Source: Cunninghamella blakesleeana (taxonomy: Eukaryota; Mucoromycota; Mucoromycetes; Mucorales; Cunninghamellaceae). Taken from it: a stretch of 64,000 nt of DNA. The DNA lies in the NCBI GenBank assembly GCA_017871115.1, contig JAFCIZ010000002.1, forward strand, positions 2,067,501 to 2,131,500, written 5' to 3'. The notes beneath the pieces were generated by a model, which saw nothing but the letters and a program-made list of their open reading frames with translations, was not told the origin of the DNA and searched no databases. The translations under genes were made by a program, and so were the position numbers. Positions 1 through 15,251 of this stretch are shown piece after piece. Each line of letters opens with the position of its first letter. Position 1 is the first letter of the stretch.

Positions 1-141
1 TAAGCTTATCAATATAAGTATAAATAGCCACTTAAGTATATATGAATTCTATTAGTTTTATAAAGTATAAAAAAAATATCTATTAATATTAAAATTACCA
101 ATAACACTATTATCCTTAGCATTCTGTATAATATCATTATA

Positions 142-351
142 CTATCTATTGAAAGTTACCCAGTAAATCCTTAATCTATTTCGATGTTGCTGTTGTCGCG
201 TTTGAGGTTTCTGTTCAGGACTTGTACCCATTTCCACGTTTACCATTATATGGTCTTTTTCCAATGTATTCCCCTGATCAGTTGCTACTGATATATCAGG
301 TGTATTTTTTCTAGCACGTTGCAATAAAGATGAATCATTACGAATCGACAT
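142..351 (-). CDS. 5' exon of an unrecognised gene leaving the left edge
   Basis: Open frame starting with ATG at 351 and reading a hydrophilic, basic, Gln-rich N-terminus (MSIRNDSSLLQRARKN...). The exon probably ends at a GTAACT donor near 163, after the codons for RLRIYW; the ORF itself runs to a stop at 142. A plausible acceptor (TTATACAG) lies near 122, and the frame stays open for about 20 codons beyond it. A GC-richer island about 100-200 bases upstream, with the word GGCTTTAAAAACTC, resembles the promoter islands of confident genes in this window. No domain is recognised. The product would continue beyond the window. Confidence 0.35.
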   Translation of the reverse strand: MSIRNDSSLLQRARKNTPDISVATDQGNTLEKDHIMVNVEMGTSPEQKPQTRQQQHRNRLRIYWVTFNR

Positions 352-1458
352 AATATACTCTTTTAAAAAAAATATTACTAATAAAATTTGTTTTTTCTAG
401 AGTTAGATTAAATTAAAAATAAAAAACTAATAGAAAAAGAATTGAAATAAATTATAAGCCCAAAGGCTTTAAAAACTCTAAAAAACTCCGCTTTTAATTT
501 TTTTTAATAGGCAAATTTTTATTCCTAGCCTCCCCTCTTGCTCAAAAAAAGCTCTAATTTTTTTCATGAAGATGCTGCCCAAAGATAATAGATTAAGTTA
601 AACGTTATTTTTTAAAATACCTTTTCAATATTTAAACTCATCATAAAAATTTACCTAGAATATAAAGGGTTATTAAGTTAATAGGCTATTAAAATTTCAA
701 GTCATTTAACTTGTTAACTATGAATTTAAATGAGTATATAATTTAATATGAATCTTAAATTTAATATCCAGTATTTTAGATCCTGGTATTAAAAATAACC
801 GTATATATAGAGTACCTGCGTTATTTACATGCTAAATTTTCAAATTAATTGATTTATTAATTATGGGTATAGATGAATATTTAACTTGTATATTATAGGT
901 TTACTATTTTTTTTTAATTTTTAAAAAACAACACATAAAATTTTATTTTTGTACTCTTGGTACCTATTTTTTATTTTCTTAAATAAAAAGAATGGTTATT
1001 TCATTAAGGATAAATTCAGAATTCTATTATTATTAGCTATTTTTTAAAAATAAGTAGAAAAAAAAAGAGGTAGCATGTGCCTATATGTATAAATTATGTT
1101 TATATTTAATTTTGCAGATATCTTGACTGATTACTGCACAATCTTGGTCTTTTTTTTTTTTTTTTTTTACTTGTTCATACTACTATGTAAAGCTACATTA
1201 TAGATAAAAATCATCCGCGTCTAACAAAAAAAAATTCAAGTAGCGGTTGTTTTTTAATTAATTATAATTATCTAAAAAGGCGTTTTTTTTATACTAATGT
1301 AAACTTCCTCTATCACCATCTTTTTTTTTACCTGATTAATCTTTACAGCACAGACTTGGCAAGTCGTTCGCATAATTTTTGAAACTTTAAACACCGACCG
1401 AATTTAAACAGAATTTTTTTAAAAAAAAAATTGTACTTTTTTTTCCTCTTTCTTCCAC
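352..1458. other. intergenic, AT-rich, two promoter-like islands
   Basis: No coding frame is supported here. The island at about 455-560 probably serves the minus-strand gene starting at 351. The island at about 1340-1420 contains CTTTAAACACC and AATTTAAAC and lies 50-100 bases upstream of the small gene at 1459. The rest is A/T tracts. Confidence 0.5.
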
Positions 1459-2216
1459 ATGTTACAATCAACAAGAAATGTAGTTCACTTAAAGATCACC
1501 CTATCCTCTGTAGGGTAGATAATAATAAACATATATAAATAATTATATATAAATACGAGCTTATTTTTTTATATACTTTTTTAAATAATAAAATAGATTT
1601 TACAAGTAGTAATTTTTATACCAGAAGAAAAGTTGGGTTGGTATAATAGTGATATGAATATACATACATCTTTTTTAAACTCGCTATATGGAATAATCAT
1701 AAAGCAACTTACATCCAATGATAATTATGTAATATCTAAAAAAGGACGCGAGTCTGAAAATATATATAATTTTAAACAAGGTAAATAAAATTATGTATAA
1801 ACGTAATTAATAATAAAAATATTAATACTTTTTTTTATTTGATTGTTAAATAATATATTCATTTTTTATAATTTTTTTCGATATGTATTCAAAGCTGGTG
1901 ACATATACTTTACATACTGTTTTAAATTTTTAGAAAAACATCAAACTTTATTGATCCGGGTAAATAGTAATAGCTATAAAAGTGGTTAAATAAAAAAAAT
2001 AAAAATAAAAATAAAAAAAAGCCGTAATGAATGATTAATAATATATTTAATCTATATATATGTAAATTTTTTTAATAGGAAACTTTTGGTATTTCAGTTA
2101 AAAACAGAGCGGTACAATATAAACCACTTTATGTCTATCCTTATCAACTATTCATATATATCGAAGATCCACCAAAAGATAAAACAATATACACATATTT
2201 TAATATAGCTACATGA
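1459..2216 (+). CDS. hypothetical small protein, four exons (about 132 aa)
   Basis: The exons are short and only appear when spliced: 1459-1509, 1597-1780, 1934-1959, 2079-2216. All introns are GT-AG (87, 153 and 119 bases), the phases agree (0, 1, 0), and the total is 399 bases. The product starts MLQSTRNVVHLKITLSS. The second exon reads IFIPEEKLGWYNSD, and the C-terminus is rich in aromatic residues and proline (YKPLYVYPYQLFIYIEDPP) before TGA. The LGWY segment is faintly reminiscent of MPN-domain cores (VGWY), but the rest does not fit well and I do not assign a family. A TTTAAAC-type promoter word lies about 55-75 bases upstream. The small size and three matched splice phases argue for a real gene; expression is unproven. 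Confidence 0.5.
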
Positions 2217-2391
2217 TACCATACCCAACATTAACTTTATCTTTTTACTTTATTTTGTTATAATCATTTATAATTTAGTTTCTTTTTTATTTTATTTTTA
2301 AAAATAATAATTCCGCATCCAGCGTATCAAAATGATGATATTTAATAAAGATATCTTTTATAATTATAATAATAATATTATATATATAAAA

Positions 2392-2763
2392 TTATAAATA
2401 TACTCCTTCCTCGTTTGATATTGTTTTTGTCGATGCTTCTTTATCTTCTTCTTGTATATCCTTCATATATTTTTCTCTAAACGATTCAACTGTGCTTCCC
2501 ATTTCTGTTGCTGCAGCTTCGTTAACGCGATCGCGTATTACTTCAAGTATCAAGTCAATTCTTTTATCATACCGTTTAATCAAATCTTTGTTTTCTTTAA
2601 TAGCTAATGTTAAATCTGGGTCTGTTCCTTCTGGATCAAATTCTTTCATATCTTTATTCGATTGTATTAAATGTATCAGTGAATTTTGTAATTCTGGTAT
2701 TTCTGTTAAAAGTGTATCAATAGGCAATTCTCTTAAAGCTTTTTCTAATTGTTGTAAATCCAT
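2392..2763 (-). CDS. TMA17: Tma17-like proteasome assembly chaperone
   Basis: Single-exon protein of 123 residues, predicted to be almost entirely helical. The core reads as two helices: one with LQNSLIHLIQSNKDM, then an acidic linker, then LAIKENKDLIKRYDKRIDLI. That is the spacing and character of the fungal Tma17 (translation machinery associated 17) family, a stress-induced chaperone for the proteasome regulatory-particle ATPases Rpt3 and Rpt6. The assignment rests on remembered motif similarity over about 70 residues. It lies 148 bases downstream of U2SURP on the same strand, with a long poly-A tract (about 2805-2839) between them. Confidence 0.55.
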   Translation of the reverse strand: MDLQQLEKALRELPIDTLLTEIPELQNSLIHLIQSNKDMKEFDPEGTDPDLTLAIKENKDLIKRYDKRIDLILEVIRDRVNEAAATEMGSTVESFREKYMKDIQEEDKEASTKTISNEEGVYL

Positions 2764-2801
2764 TTTGTTATATGTTACGTAAACCTATTATTATTATTAT
2801 T

Positions 2802-2840
<39 letters not shown>

Positions 2841-2911
2841 GAAAGAACAAAAAAAAATTCAACGCCAGAAATTTATTTTGAAAAAATTATTTAAAAAGGG
2901 TACATATAAAT

Positions 2912-6371
<3,460 letters not shown>

Positions 6372-6443
6372 CTGGTGTTATTAGAATGCAATATTTAAAA
6401 AATAAACGATATATGGGAAAGAGAAAAAAAAATAGTGAAAACG

Positions 6444-6484
<41 letters not shown>

Positions 6485-7445
6485 TATTAGCTGTTAAAAA
6501 TTTCGCAAGCCGCTCTTTTTTATATAGGAACTCTTATTTCTACTTTTACATGCAATGTATTATATTTATTTTATATATATATATATATATAATCAATAGA
6601 CTTTTTTTATATAATACTTTTACTGAAAGTTTAATAAAATTTCCTATTTTATGATTAATTGAAATTTTTTAATGGCTCTTCTTACATACGCTTTTTATAA
6701 AAAAACAGTACAACTTTTTATTTGTGTTAATCACAATGTGAAGTGTATTTCGCTTTTGGATAAGTGATAATTTTTTGTCTATAAGATCAACCCTAAAAAA
6801 CTTGAGTTTAAATTACTTGAGTTTTCAGAAACTAATGTAAATACAATGCTGTCAAAAAATTCACATTTTACCATTAGTTATTTTACCATTTTTTTCGAGG
6901 AAAATAATTGTTATTAAAGATATTTATTGTATCTTGTTCACAAAAAAAGATATTTATATTAAATTTTGCGAGAATAATTTAAGAATGAGATTAATATATT
7001 ATTAAAAGAATATAATTATTTATAAAATTAAATTTCACCTGAGGTGTATTTGTATTTTATAATGCTAATAGTAAATATTAAAATTAAATCTCTGTGTAAT
7101 TTGTAGTTTTTGTTGTTAATACAATGGACTTATTTATTATGATTTTCTTTTCCTTTATTTTTATTGAATTAATAAAAAAAGTTCGCTATTTTAATCTACC
7201 GAGAATGAGAAATCAGCACACACCATATTTTTCGGGATCCTCCGTGACGAAATTGAGTCAAAAACTTTATTTAAAAAAAAAATGGTACAAAAAATAAATT
7301 GATTTTATGAAATATTAAAAATACTAATAATAATAACAGTAATTAAAGTATTGAGTATATGAATGAGTTGTGTGTGATTAAATTAATATATATTCTATTT
7401 TAATACTAATGATAATGTTACATGTTTATAAAAATTAAAAAAAAT
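6372..7445. other. intergenic between U2SURP and the DUF1279 gene
   Basis: It holds a roughly 40-base poly-A tract (about 6441-6480) and a small GC-richer patch (TTCGCAAGCCGCTC, near 6505) about 130 bases upstream of the U2SURP start. The rest is AT-rich with no supported coding frame. The last part is the 3' flank of the DUF1279 gene. Confidence 0.5.
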
Positions 7446-8066
7446 CTATGGATTCTTTGGTATACCAAATAATCTAGGAGCATATTTAGCCCATCCAAGG
7501 GCATGAATTTTTCTAACAAAAGCAGGAGTAATAGCAGTAGTGATAGCCAATCTGACAGGTAAAAGTAATGTTTTATGAATACCATATGAAAGAAGGAATA
7601 CTGAAGCTAAAGAAGGCTGAAGGTCATCATTTTTATTAAAAGTAGTTGATTTTACTATTCCGTTTTCATTTCCATTATCACCATCTATACCACCATCACC
7701 ACCATCGATTTTTGCTGTAGTTGTCTTAAATCCAAACTTTTCTTTTGTTTCATGATAAGTGTCTATAGCGATGCGTTCTATTTTTTTTACTTTTTCTGCG
7801 CCAACTAATTGAATCGTAACAAAAGTAAGTCCAAGGTCGATACACCCAACCCCAAGATAAACAAGTATTCCCGATGGCCCGTATTTCTTTGCAAGTTGTT
7901 TGAATTTTCCACCTTGTTCTTTAGCCGTTGTCACTTGATGTTCCTTAACTCTAGCTACTTCCTTTGTATAAGTTCGTAAAGATTGGCGAACGAGTGGTGT
8001 TACATTTGGTGTAAAATAAGATTTATTTATAAATACTCTTGATAAACTAGCTAATTTTTGAGACAT
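7446..8066 (-). CDS. mitochondrial DUF1279 / FAM210-like protein
   Basis: Intronless, 206 residues. Residues 1-35 are basic, Ser-rich and free of acidic residues, as expected of a mitochondrial presequence. A DUF1279 domain follows: KKYGPSGILVYLGVGCIDLG at about 59-78 with a membrane-spanning helix, then a hydrophilic Gly/Asp/Asn-rich insert at about 120-145. A second hydrophobic block (LLSYGIHKTLLLPVRLAITT) follows, and the protein ends APRLFGIPKNP. Relatives include FAM210A/B and yeast Nat2-type proteins of the inner mitochondrial membrane; molecular roles are poorly defined. The split of the domain by a low-complexity insert is the only oddity. Confidence 0.8.
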   Translation of the reverse strand: MSQKLASLSRVFINKSYFTPNVTPLVRQSLRTYTKEVARVKEHQVTTAKEQGGKFKQLAKKYGPSGILVYLGVGCIDLGLTFVTIQLVGAEKVKKIERIAIDTYHETKEKFGFKTTTAKIDGGDGGIDGDNGNENGIVKSTTFNKNDDLQPSLASVFLLSYGIHKTLLLPVRLAITTAITPAFVRKIHALGWAKYAPRLFGIPKNP

Positions 8067-8179
8067 TTTTTTTATTTTATTTTATAAAGGTGTAATATAT
8101 TTATTATATATATATTTATATATTTTTTTAAAAAAAAAAAAAAGAAACAAAAAATTTATTTTTTTTATTTCAAAAAAAA

Positions 8180-8300
8180 TAGGGGCAGTCGGGAAAATTT
8201 TTTAACCGAGGTCATCGTGGTCCAACAGTCCCCAAGCTGAGTTTTACCCGAAATAAAGAACTGAACCCCCACTACGCAATTTAGGTGTTGACCACAAACC
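8180..8300. promoter_or_regulatory. GC-rich island with nested inverted repeats
   Basis: A block about 120 bases long is clearly richer in G+C than its surroundings. It carries two imperfect inverted repeats: TCGGGAAAA (8189) with TTTTACCCGA (8242), and GTGGTCCAAC (8217) with GTTGACCAC (8287). It lies 115-235 bases upstream of the DUF1279 start codon, so a promoter role is the simplest reading. A structured transcript is possible. Confidence 0.35.
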
Positions 8301-8410
8301 TTGAAAGAATATGTTAATTTATTAATAAATATTATAAAATAAATATAGTATGAACAACTTTAAAACAATAAAATATAAAATGTAATGATGGCAAATATTA
8401 GTAAAAATAG

Positions 8411-8448
<38 letters not shown>

Positions 8449-9160
8449 TGCCCAATTGTGTTACCATAAAAACAATAAGAAAGAACAAAGGCAGAAAAGG
8501 GTATGGAAGAAATGTAAAGGTGTAAAAAAAAAAAAAAAAATAATATGACTATAAATGCTTTGATTGTTCATATAAAAACAATTATTTATATGAATACGAA
8601 ATAATTCATACTATCTTTTCATATGGCTATATATCGGGAAAACCGATGACAGAGGAAGTTGAACATGAAAGTGACAGTAAAGTAAAATGGTACCAATATG
8701 ACCAGACGTGAAAAGATATTGAATAATTTTTTTCCATTTTGTATCAATCGAAAAACGAGTAATATTACAAAATTATAGGAAAATGGCAAAAGTATAGTAA
8801 ATACATATCAGTGTATAATACTATATATGCTTTATTTAATCGAAAATAGTACTGAAAAAAATATTATACTTCAAGCTTTTATTTAAAAGAATAAAAATAG
8901 AGACACATATTAAAAGCCATTGTGTAATTATTTTGCCAAAAGAAAATGAAAATCAATTATACAACACTTGCATAAATCAGCTACATCAGATCAGATGAGA
9001 AAAAGGGGAAACTAAATTTTTTAATTTCCGTCGCGAATATACCGTGACTTTTTTCATTCTGAAAGATTTTAAAAAACTCGCTCGCCCTTTTTTTTGCCCA
9101 CCTCTTCCAATTATTTTTATTTTTATTTTTTTACATATAATAGAAAAATTTTAATAAGAA
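8301..9160. other. intergenic; one unexplained open frame
   Basis: It contains a TA microsatellite (about 8420-8443), a poly-A tract (about 8524-8540), and a frame open from 8544 to 8711 that reads as protein-like but has ATG only at 8646. A GC-richer patch at 9076-9110 (AAAAACTCGCTCGCCC) is probably the NAA15 promoter. Confidence 0.4.
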
Positions 9161-9917
9161 ATGACTACCAAAAAGGAACTTCCACCAAAAGAAAATGCTG
9201 TTTTTCGTAATCTTTTGGTAAAATATATAATTTAATATCATTTTTATATCCATTCTTTATTATTTTCATAGAATATAATGCAATAAACAATTAATAAAAA
9301 GTTAAACAGGAATTAACAATCTGGTTTGGACAACTTTATTAGGTGAACTATGAAACGCGAAACTATAAGAAAGGTCTCAAGTTAGCCGATTCTATTTTAA
9401 AAAAATATCCAGAACATGGTGGTAATTTTTATTATTAAAGCAAATTTACTAAATCTTGTTAATTATAAAATATATAACGTACCTTTTTTTATTATGATTA
9501 TTATTACCCTTATTTTTTATTTAGAAACATTGGCGATGAAAGGTATCTTTTTAAATAATTTGGACAAAAAGGCCGAAGGTTATGAATATGTAAAAAGAGG
9601 TGTTCGCAACGACTTGACTTCTCATATTTGTAAGTTCATAAATATATATAAATATAAATATACATATCATTATTATTATTGCGATTCTTTTAGTATTTGA
9701 AATATAACTATATGACCATCTACATTTTATTACTCTATTTTATTTTTTAGGCTGGCACGTATATGGGTTGATGCATCGTGCTGATAATAATTATGCTGAA
9801 GCCGCTAAATGTTATACTCAAGCATTAAAGTACAACAAAAATGATGTGAATATCCTTAGAGATTATGCACTTTTACAAACTCAATTACGTCAATATGATT
9901 CCGTTGTTGTAAGTAAC

Positions 9918-9948
<31 letters not shown>

Positions 9949-12606
9949 GCTATAATACGATTATTATTTTTATTATCATTTATTTAAATACTAAGGAAAT
10001 ATTATAATATTATTTAAATGAATTGATATAGGATGCCCGTTTACAACTATTGCAACATCGTCCTACAAACCCATCTTTTTGGATTGGATTAGCAGTCTCT
10101 TATCAATTAGCTGGTAAACCTGAGAAAGCTTTAGCTGTTATGAAAAAAGATGAAGAATTTATTGAAGTAAGGAATCATAAATATTGTTGAAGAGCATATT
10201 AACACTATAAGGGACCATAAATACTGTTAAAGAATAAGGTTGACATTGATTATATATTTATATTTATGTTATTTTATTTTATTATTAAAAAATAGCGCAA
10301 TAACGTTCCCTATGAAAAATCCGAATTATATATGTATCAAAATTGGCTCATCGAAGAAACTAAAAATTATGAAGCTGGATTAGAACATTTAAATAAAGTG
10401 GAATCAAAGGTTACTGATAAACGTAGTGTTAAGGAAAAACGTGCTCTTTATCTTTCAAAACTTGGCAGAGTTGATGAAGCCGAAGCTACATATCGATTAT
10501 TAATTAGCGAAAATCCCTATAACAGCCGATACATCTCTGGACTTTTGGAATTAAAAGGATACGATAAAGGTGAAAATAATAATAATAAATATAAAAACTA
10601 TATATACATTTGTATATTTATATAATTAATAAGCAGGGTTGTATTTGATGGTTAATTATTTATTATTATTATAAATATTATTATATACATCGTTATATTT
10701 AGATGATAAGAAAGCAGAAGCTAATCAACTTTTGGCAGATTTATTTGCCCAATATCCTCGTTCAAAAGCTATCGAAGATATGTCGCTCCATTTCGCTGAA
10801 GATGATTCATTTAAATTAAAAGCACAAGCTACTATTCAAAATGCTCTTCGAAAAGGTGTTCCATCATTATTTGCTAGTATGAAAAATTATTATTCCAATG
10901 AAAAGAAAAAGAAAATTATTTCTGAATTGGTTGAATCTTATGGCGCTTCCTTGGAAAAACACAGTTCGTTTGAAGAAAATGGTAAATAAAATAAAATATA
11001 GTAATAATTTATAAGATAGATAGCTAAATAATAATTATATTATTATTTTATAATGTAAACAATTAGGAGCCAAAGAACCACCTACTGCATTATTATGGTG
11101 TCTTTATTATCTTGCACAACACTATGATTCTCAACAACAATATGATAAAGCATTGGAAACTATTAATAAAGCAATTGATCATACACCTACTGTCGTGGAA
11201 CTTTTAATGACAAAAGGAAGAATATTAAAAGTAAAATGATTTAATAAGCACGAAAATAATAATATTAAAAATGAAAATTAAATACTAACATTAATAACAT
11301 ATTCCATTTTTTTGGTTTATTATTTTATTTTATTTAATTATATAGCATTCTGGTAAAGTTCAAGAAGCTGCAGATATTATGAATGAAGCTCGAGAACTTG
11401 ACCTTCAAGATAGATTTATCAATTCAAAATGTGCTAAATACTTATTACGTGCCGATCGTTTGGAAGAAGCCGAAAAAACTATTGGCTTGTTTACTAGAGT
11501 AAGCGAAAAAAAAAAAATCGAAAAAATAATAACAGTAACATCAAAATATAATCAGTATTTAACTTAGCATTTTTCAATTAACCGATTTTTTTATACTTAT
11601 ATTTGATAGCGTGATGTAGAACCCCTTCAAGATATGAAAGATATGCAATGTCAATGGTTTATTACAGAAGAAGGTTATTCTTATTTAAGACAAAAGAAAT
11701 ATGGCAAGGCTTTGAAAAGATTCCATACTGTAAATAAATTTTATGACGATTTCTTTGAAGATCAATTCGATTTCCATGCCTATTGTCTTGGTAAATCAAC
11801 TATTCGTGCTTATATAGATATGTTAAGAACTGAGGATAAAACACGTAGCCATCCCTATTATTTGAAAGCAGCAAAAGGTGCTGTAACAGCTTATCTTGCA
11901 TTGGCAGACAAACCCAAAGAACAATCACCATTTGATGATCCCAATTTATCAGAAGCTGAAAAGAAAAAGGCTAAAAATAAGGCACGCAAAGCTGAATTAA
12001 AAGCAAATAAAGAAAATCAAGACCCTAATGCTATCAATTCCACCACCAACGCTTCTACTAACAATAATAATAACACTACTACAGCTAATTCAGCAACATC
12101 TACTGAAAATAAGGAACAAAATAATACCAAGGAAGAGCAACAATCAAAGAAAGATAGTAAAAAGAATGTAGATTTAGACCCTGAAGGTGATACTTATTTA
12201 AAAACAGCACAACCATTAGAAGATGCATTCGCTTTTGTAGAACCTTTACTTCGTTTAGCTCCCGAAAACATTGACACTCATCTCTTGGCTTTTGAAATTT
12301 ATGTCCGTCAAGAAAAATGGTTATTGGCTATCAAATCTCTAAAGAAAATTGCTCAATTAAATAAATCTTACCCTGATCTCAATTCTAAAATCGAACTTTG
12401 TAAAAAATCTGGTAAAAAAAAAAAAAAAAAAAAGAAATTACTAATAATAATTAAAAGAAATAAAAAAAAAGTTAAAACGAACGCTATGCTAAATATATAT
12501 ATATATATATATTTCTTTTTTTAAAAATATAGTTGCCTCACCTAAAAATCCTATCGATTCTCGTCTTCAAACACTTATTGATACTCAACTTGCAAGTATC
12601 GTGTAA
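9161..12606 (+). CDS. NAA15: NatA N-terminal acetyltransferase auxiliary subunit Naa15
   Basis: Eleven exons: 9161-9217, 9343-9421, 9525-9629, 9751-9908, 10032-10166, 10296-10569, 10703-10981, 11067-11230, 11346-11498, 11610-12411, 12533-12606, giving 759 residues. The start [19 protein letters not shown], then [16 protein letters not shown]-like [20 protein letters not shown] and repeated TPR helices are the Naa15/Nat1 signature. The C-terminal half contains [19 protein letters not shown] and an Asn/Thr-rich linker. The protein is the ribosome-binding scaffold that holds the catalytic subunit Naa10 and positions it for co-translational acetylation of small N-terminal residues. It is slightly shorter than the human protein. 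The final exon is only 74 bases. Confidence 0.93.
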
Positions 12607-13050
12607 AAGACAATCCCCCCCTTTTTTTTTTGTTGTTATAATATTAATATAAAAATTATAGAGTCAAAAAAAAATAAAATAAAAATAAAAAGATTATGTA
12701 AAAAATATCTTTCCATAACATTTATAGCTGAAAAATAAAAATAAAAATAAAAAAAAGTACTTTATAAACGATTTTGATATATATTTATAATACAATTCGT
12801 AATAGGATATATTTATCAAAGACTGATATTTTTTTTATTCTATGCTTTTTAATAATAATAAAACAATTATATATCTTATATTTTTTTTAAAAAAAACAAC
12901 AGTTTTCAGGTTTTTATTTTTATTGTTTTATTTATTATTAAAAATATGAATGATAATAAAATAAAAAATGTGCTCCTATATATATATATATATATATTAT
13001 ATACTTTAAAAATAAATAAAAAAATAAAAATCAACCATCTAGCCATTTAA
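12607..13050. other. convergent 3' flanks of NAA15 and the beta-trefoil/CipC gene
   Basis: Both neighbouring genes end into this stretch. It is A/T tracts with several AATAAA-like words and a TA microsatellite (about 12978-12997). I see no gene. Confidence 0.6.
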
Positions 13051-14631
13051 TTATAATCCATATTTTGATGCAATCAAATTCATGGCAGCAGAGGTAGCCA
13101 TATTTTCCATAAGACCCTTCTTTTCTTTCTTTTTATCGTCATCATCTTCATCATCACTATCGCTACCACCACGTTCTTCAACTACTTTTACCAACTAATA
13201 TGATTTTTTAAAAAAAAAAGAGTAAAGAAAACATATTAGTAATTATATAGATATAAAGAGATTAAGAATATGGCTATAGTTATGACCGATTATTGGTAAA
13301 GGTATTTATATAAATTTTACCTCAGCAGCGGCAATAGAAGCAACGATTTTTTTAAGGGTACTATGTTCGACTTCTTCACCACTTTCTTCTTTTTGTTTTT
13401 CCCAAACCTTAAAGGCTTGATAAGCAACAGCACCGGCTAATAATTGATGACTAACATGAGATTTCTTTTCTTTATATACTTTAGTATGAGCTTCATCTAA
13501 TTCTCTTTCCTTAAGAACGGCCTTCTTTTTATCACCCCATCCAAACCAATTGCCAAACCAAGCTTGTAAACGTTCAGATTTACCATCTTCTTCTTCTTCA
13601 GGATCAACTACTTTAGGAGGATCACCAAGTAAAATGGTCCAGCGTTGATTGCGATTGTTTTCTTGTTTACGTTTATATACCACTAATTTAGCTCCAGGTT
13701 CTTGTTCAGATTTACGAATATCAATAACTTGATCGGGTTCATTAAGAAGATAAATAAATTGTCCATCAAAACCGAAACGTTGATCATTAGCCTAATAATA
13801 AGAAAAATAAGAAAAATAAGAAAAATAATAAAATAAATAAATAAAATTAGCACTGGTTATTGGTTACACACATAAACGCGAACACACACATCTGTATGTA
13901 TGTTTATTTATATATACTATGGATATGTTTATAAAAATAGTATCTTACTTGTTCAGCATCTTTCATTTCATCCAAGTATAAGCGTTCTTCGCCAGTAAAG
14001 ATAGCTATGGTTTAATATAAAGGTGGAGAAAAAAAGTTAGTTTAAAGATGATAGATATTACCAGTATTATTATTATTATTTTAATCATCTTATTTATTTA
14101 TTTATATATTTATATTTATAAACTTACCTTTAAAAGTTCCAGCCTTGTCAACATCTAATACAAGTCCTATAGCTTTATTAGTTAAGAAACCTATAATATA
14201 AATAGAAATATATATACAAACAAAAACAAAAAATGAGTCCATATTTCCATTTTCCTTATAACCGCAAAATGCTTATATTTTATCAGTTCTTATTTCACGC
14301 TCTTTATATATACATATATCTTTTATTCATCTTACCATCTTGGTGCATCCAGAGTTGACTATCACGTTCAGGAGACTTTTCTTTCTTGACAGCGGTGACA
14401 ATAACAGAACCATCCTAAATTGAATAACATAGGTTTATGTTAGTTGATAGACCAAAAAAGAAAGAAGACATTCTATTATCCTATTTTACTTATTTATTTT
14501 ATTATTATTAAAATATTATTATTATTAAAACAGCTTACCCCACCATCTTCGCCTTCCAACACATCAAGAACTAAACCATTAAGTTCAGAAACAATATAGA
14601 AATAACCTAAGGGGAAGCTTTCAATAGTCAT
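13051..14631 (-). CDS. beta-trefoil (ricin-B-like) protein fused to a CipC/DUF3759 domain
   Basis: Six exons: 14539-14631, 14336-14414, 14128-14190, 13949-14004, 13321-13791, 13051-13194, giving 301 residues. Residues 1-150 contain three related segments ending in a Q-W type motif (LVLDVLEG, DSQLWMHQDG; GLVLDVDKAG, DQRFGFDGQF; QVIDIRKSE, NQRWTILLG), as in beta-trefoil lectin-like folds. After an acidic linker and WFGNWFGWGDKKK, residues about 210-260 read HVSHQLLAGAVAYQAFKVWE and LKKIVASIAAAEV. That is the DUF3759/CipC pattern of small stress-induced fungal proteins. No signal peptide, so probably cytosolic. Function is unknown; sugar or lipid binding is inference only. Confidence 0.75.
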
Positions 14632-15251
14632 TATTATGTTTTATAATTATTATTATTAAAAAAATAAAACGGAAAAAGGAAAAAAAAGAGAAGGAAAGAA
14701 AATAAAAAGAAAAGAGATAGCTTTTAAAAAATAAATGTCGTGTAACTAACTTTTAAAACGCAAAAAAAGGTAAGCTTATTTTTATTTTCGTTTTTTGAAA
14801 ACCCGTTATGTTTTTTGCCTTATATCAAATTTTCTATAACATCTTGTTACTATTTTTTTTTTATTTGACCTTTTTATTATTAACAGTACCACTTTTTTAT
14901 TTTTGATAGCATTTTAATTCATATGATTGTATATGCATATAATTATATTTTTGTATTATTTTATTAAAAGCATATTAGGTATATGATCTTCTATTTTTTT
15001 TAAAAAAAAACTATTGCATTTCCATTTTCGGAGCCCCTCCGACATCGTACCTGAGAATTTTTAAACTTTAAAAATTGATTGGATAATATATTAAATTTAT
15101 TAGCGTTGATGTCATTGGAAGTATAAAAATAAATGTACAAGGAATTATAAAAGGATATAAAAAAAATTAAAATATCAAAAAATATATGATAAACTATGTA
15201 TATATATATATATTTATATAGTTATATAATTCAAAAAATAAGATAACTTGA
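14632..15251. other. intergenic: promoter of the beta-trefoil/CipC gene and acyl-CoA oxidase 3' flank
   Basis: A GC-richer patch around 15029-15060 (GGAGCCCCTCCGACATCG) and TTTAAACTTTAAA are seen. Nothing codes. The rest is AT tracts. Confidence 0.5.
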
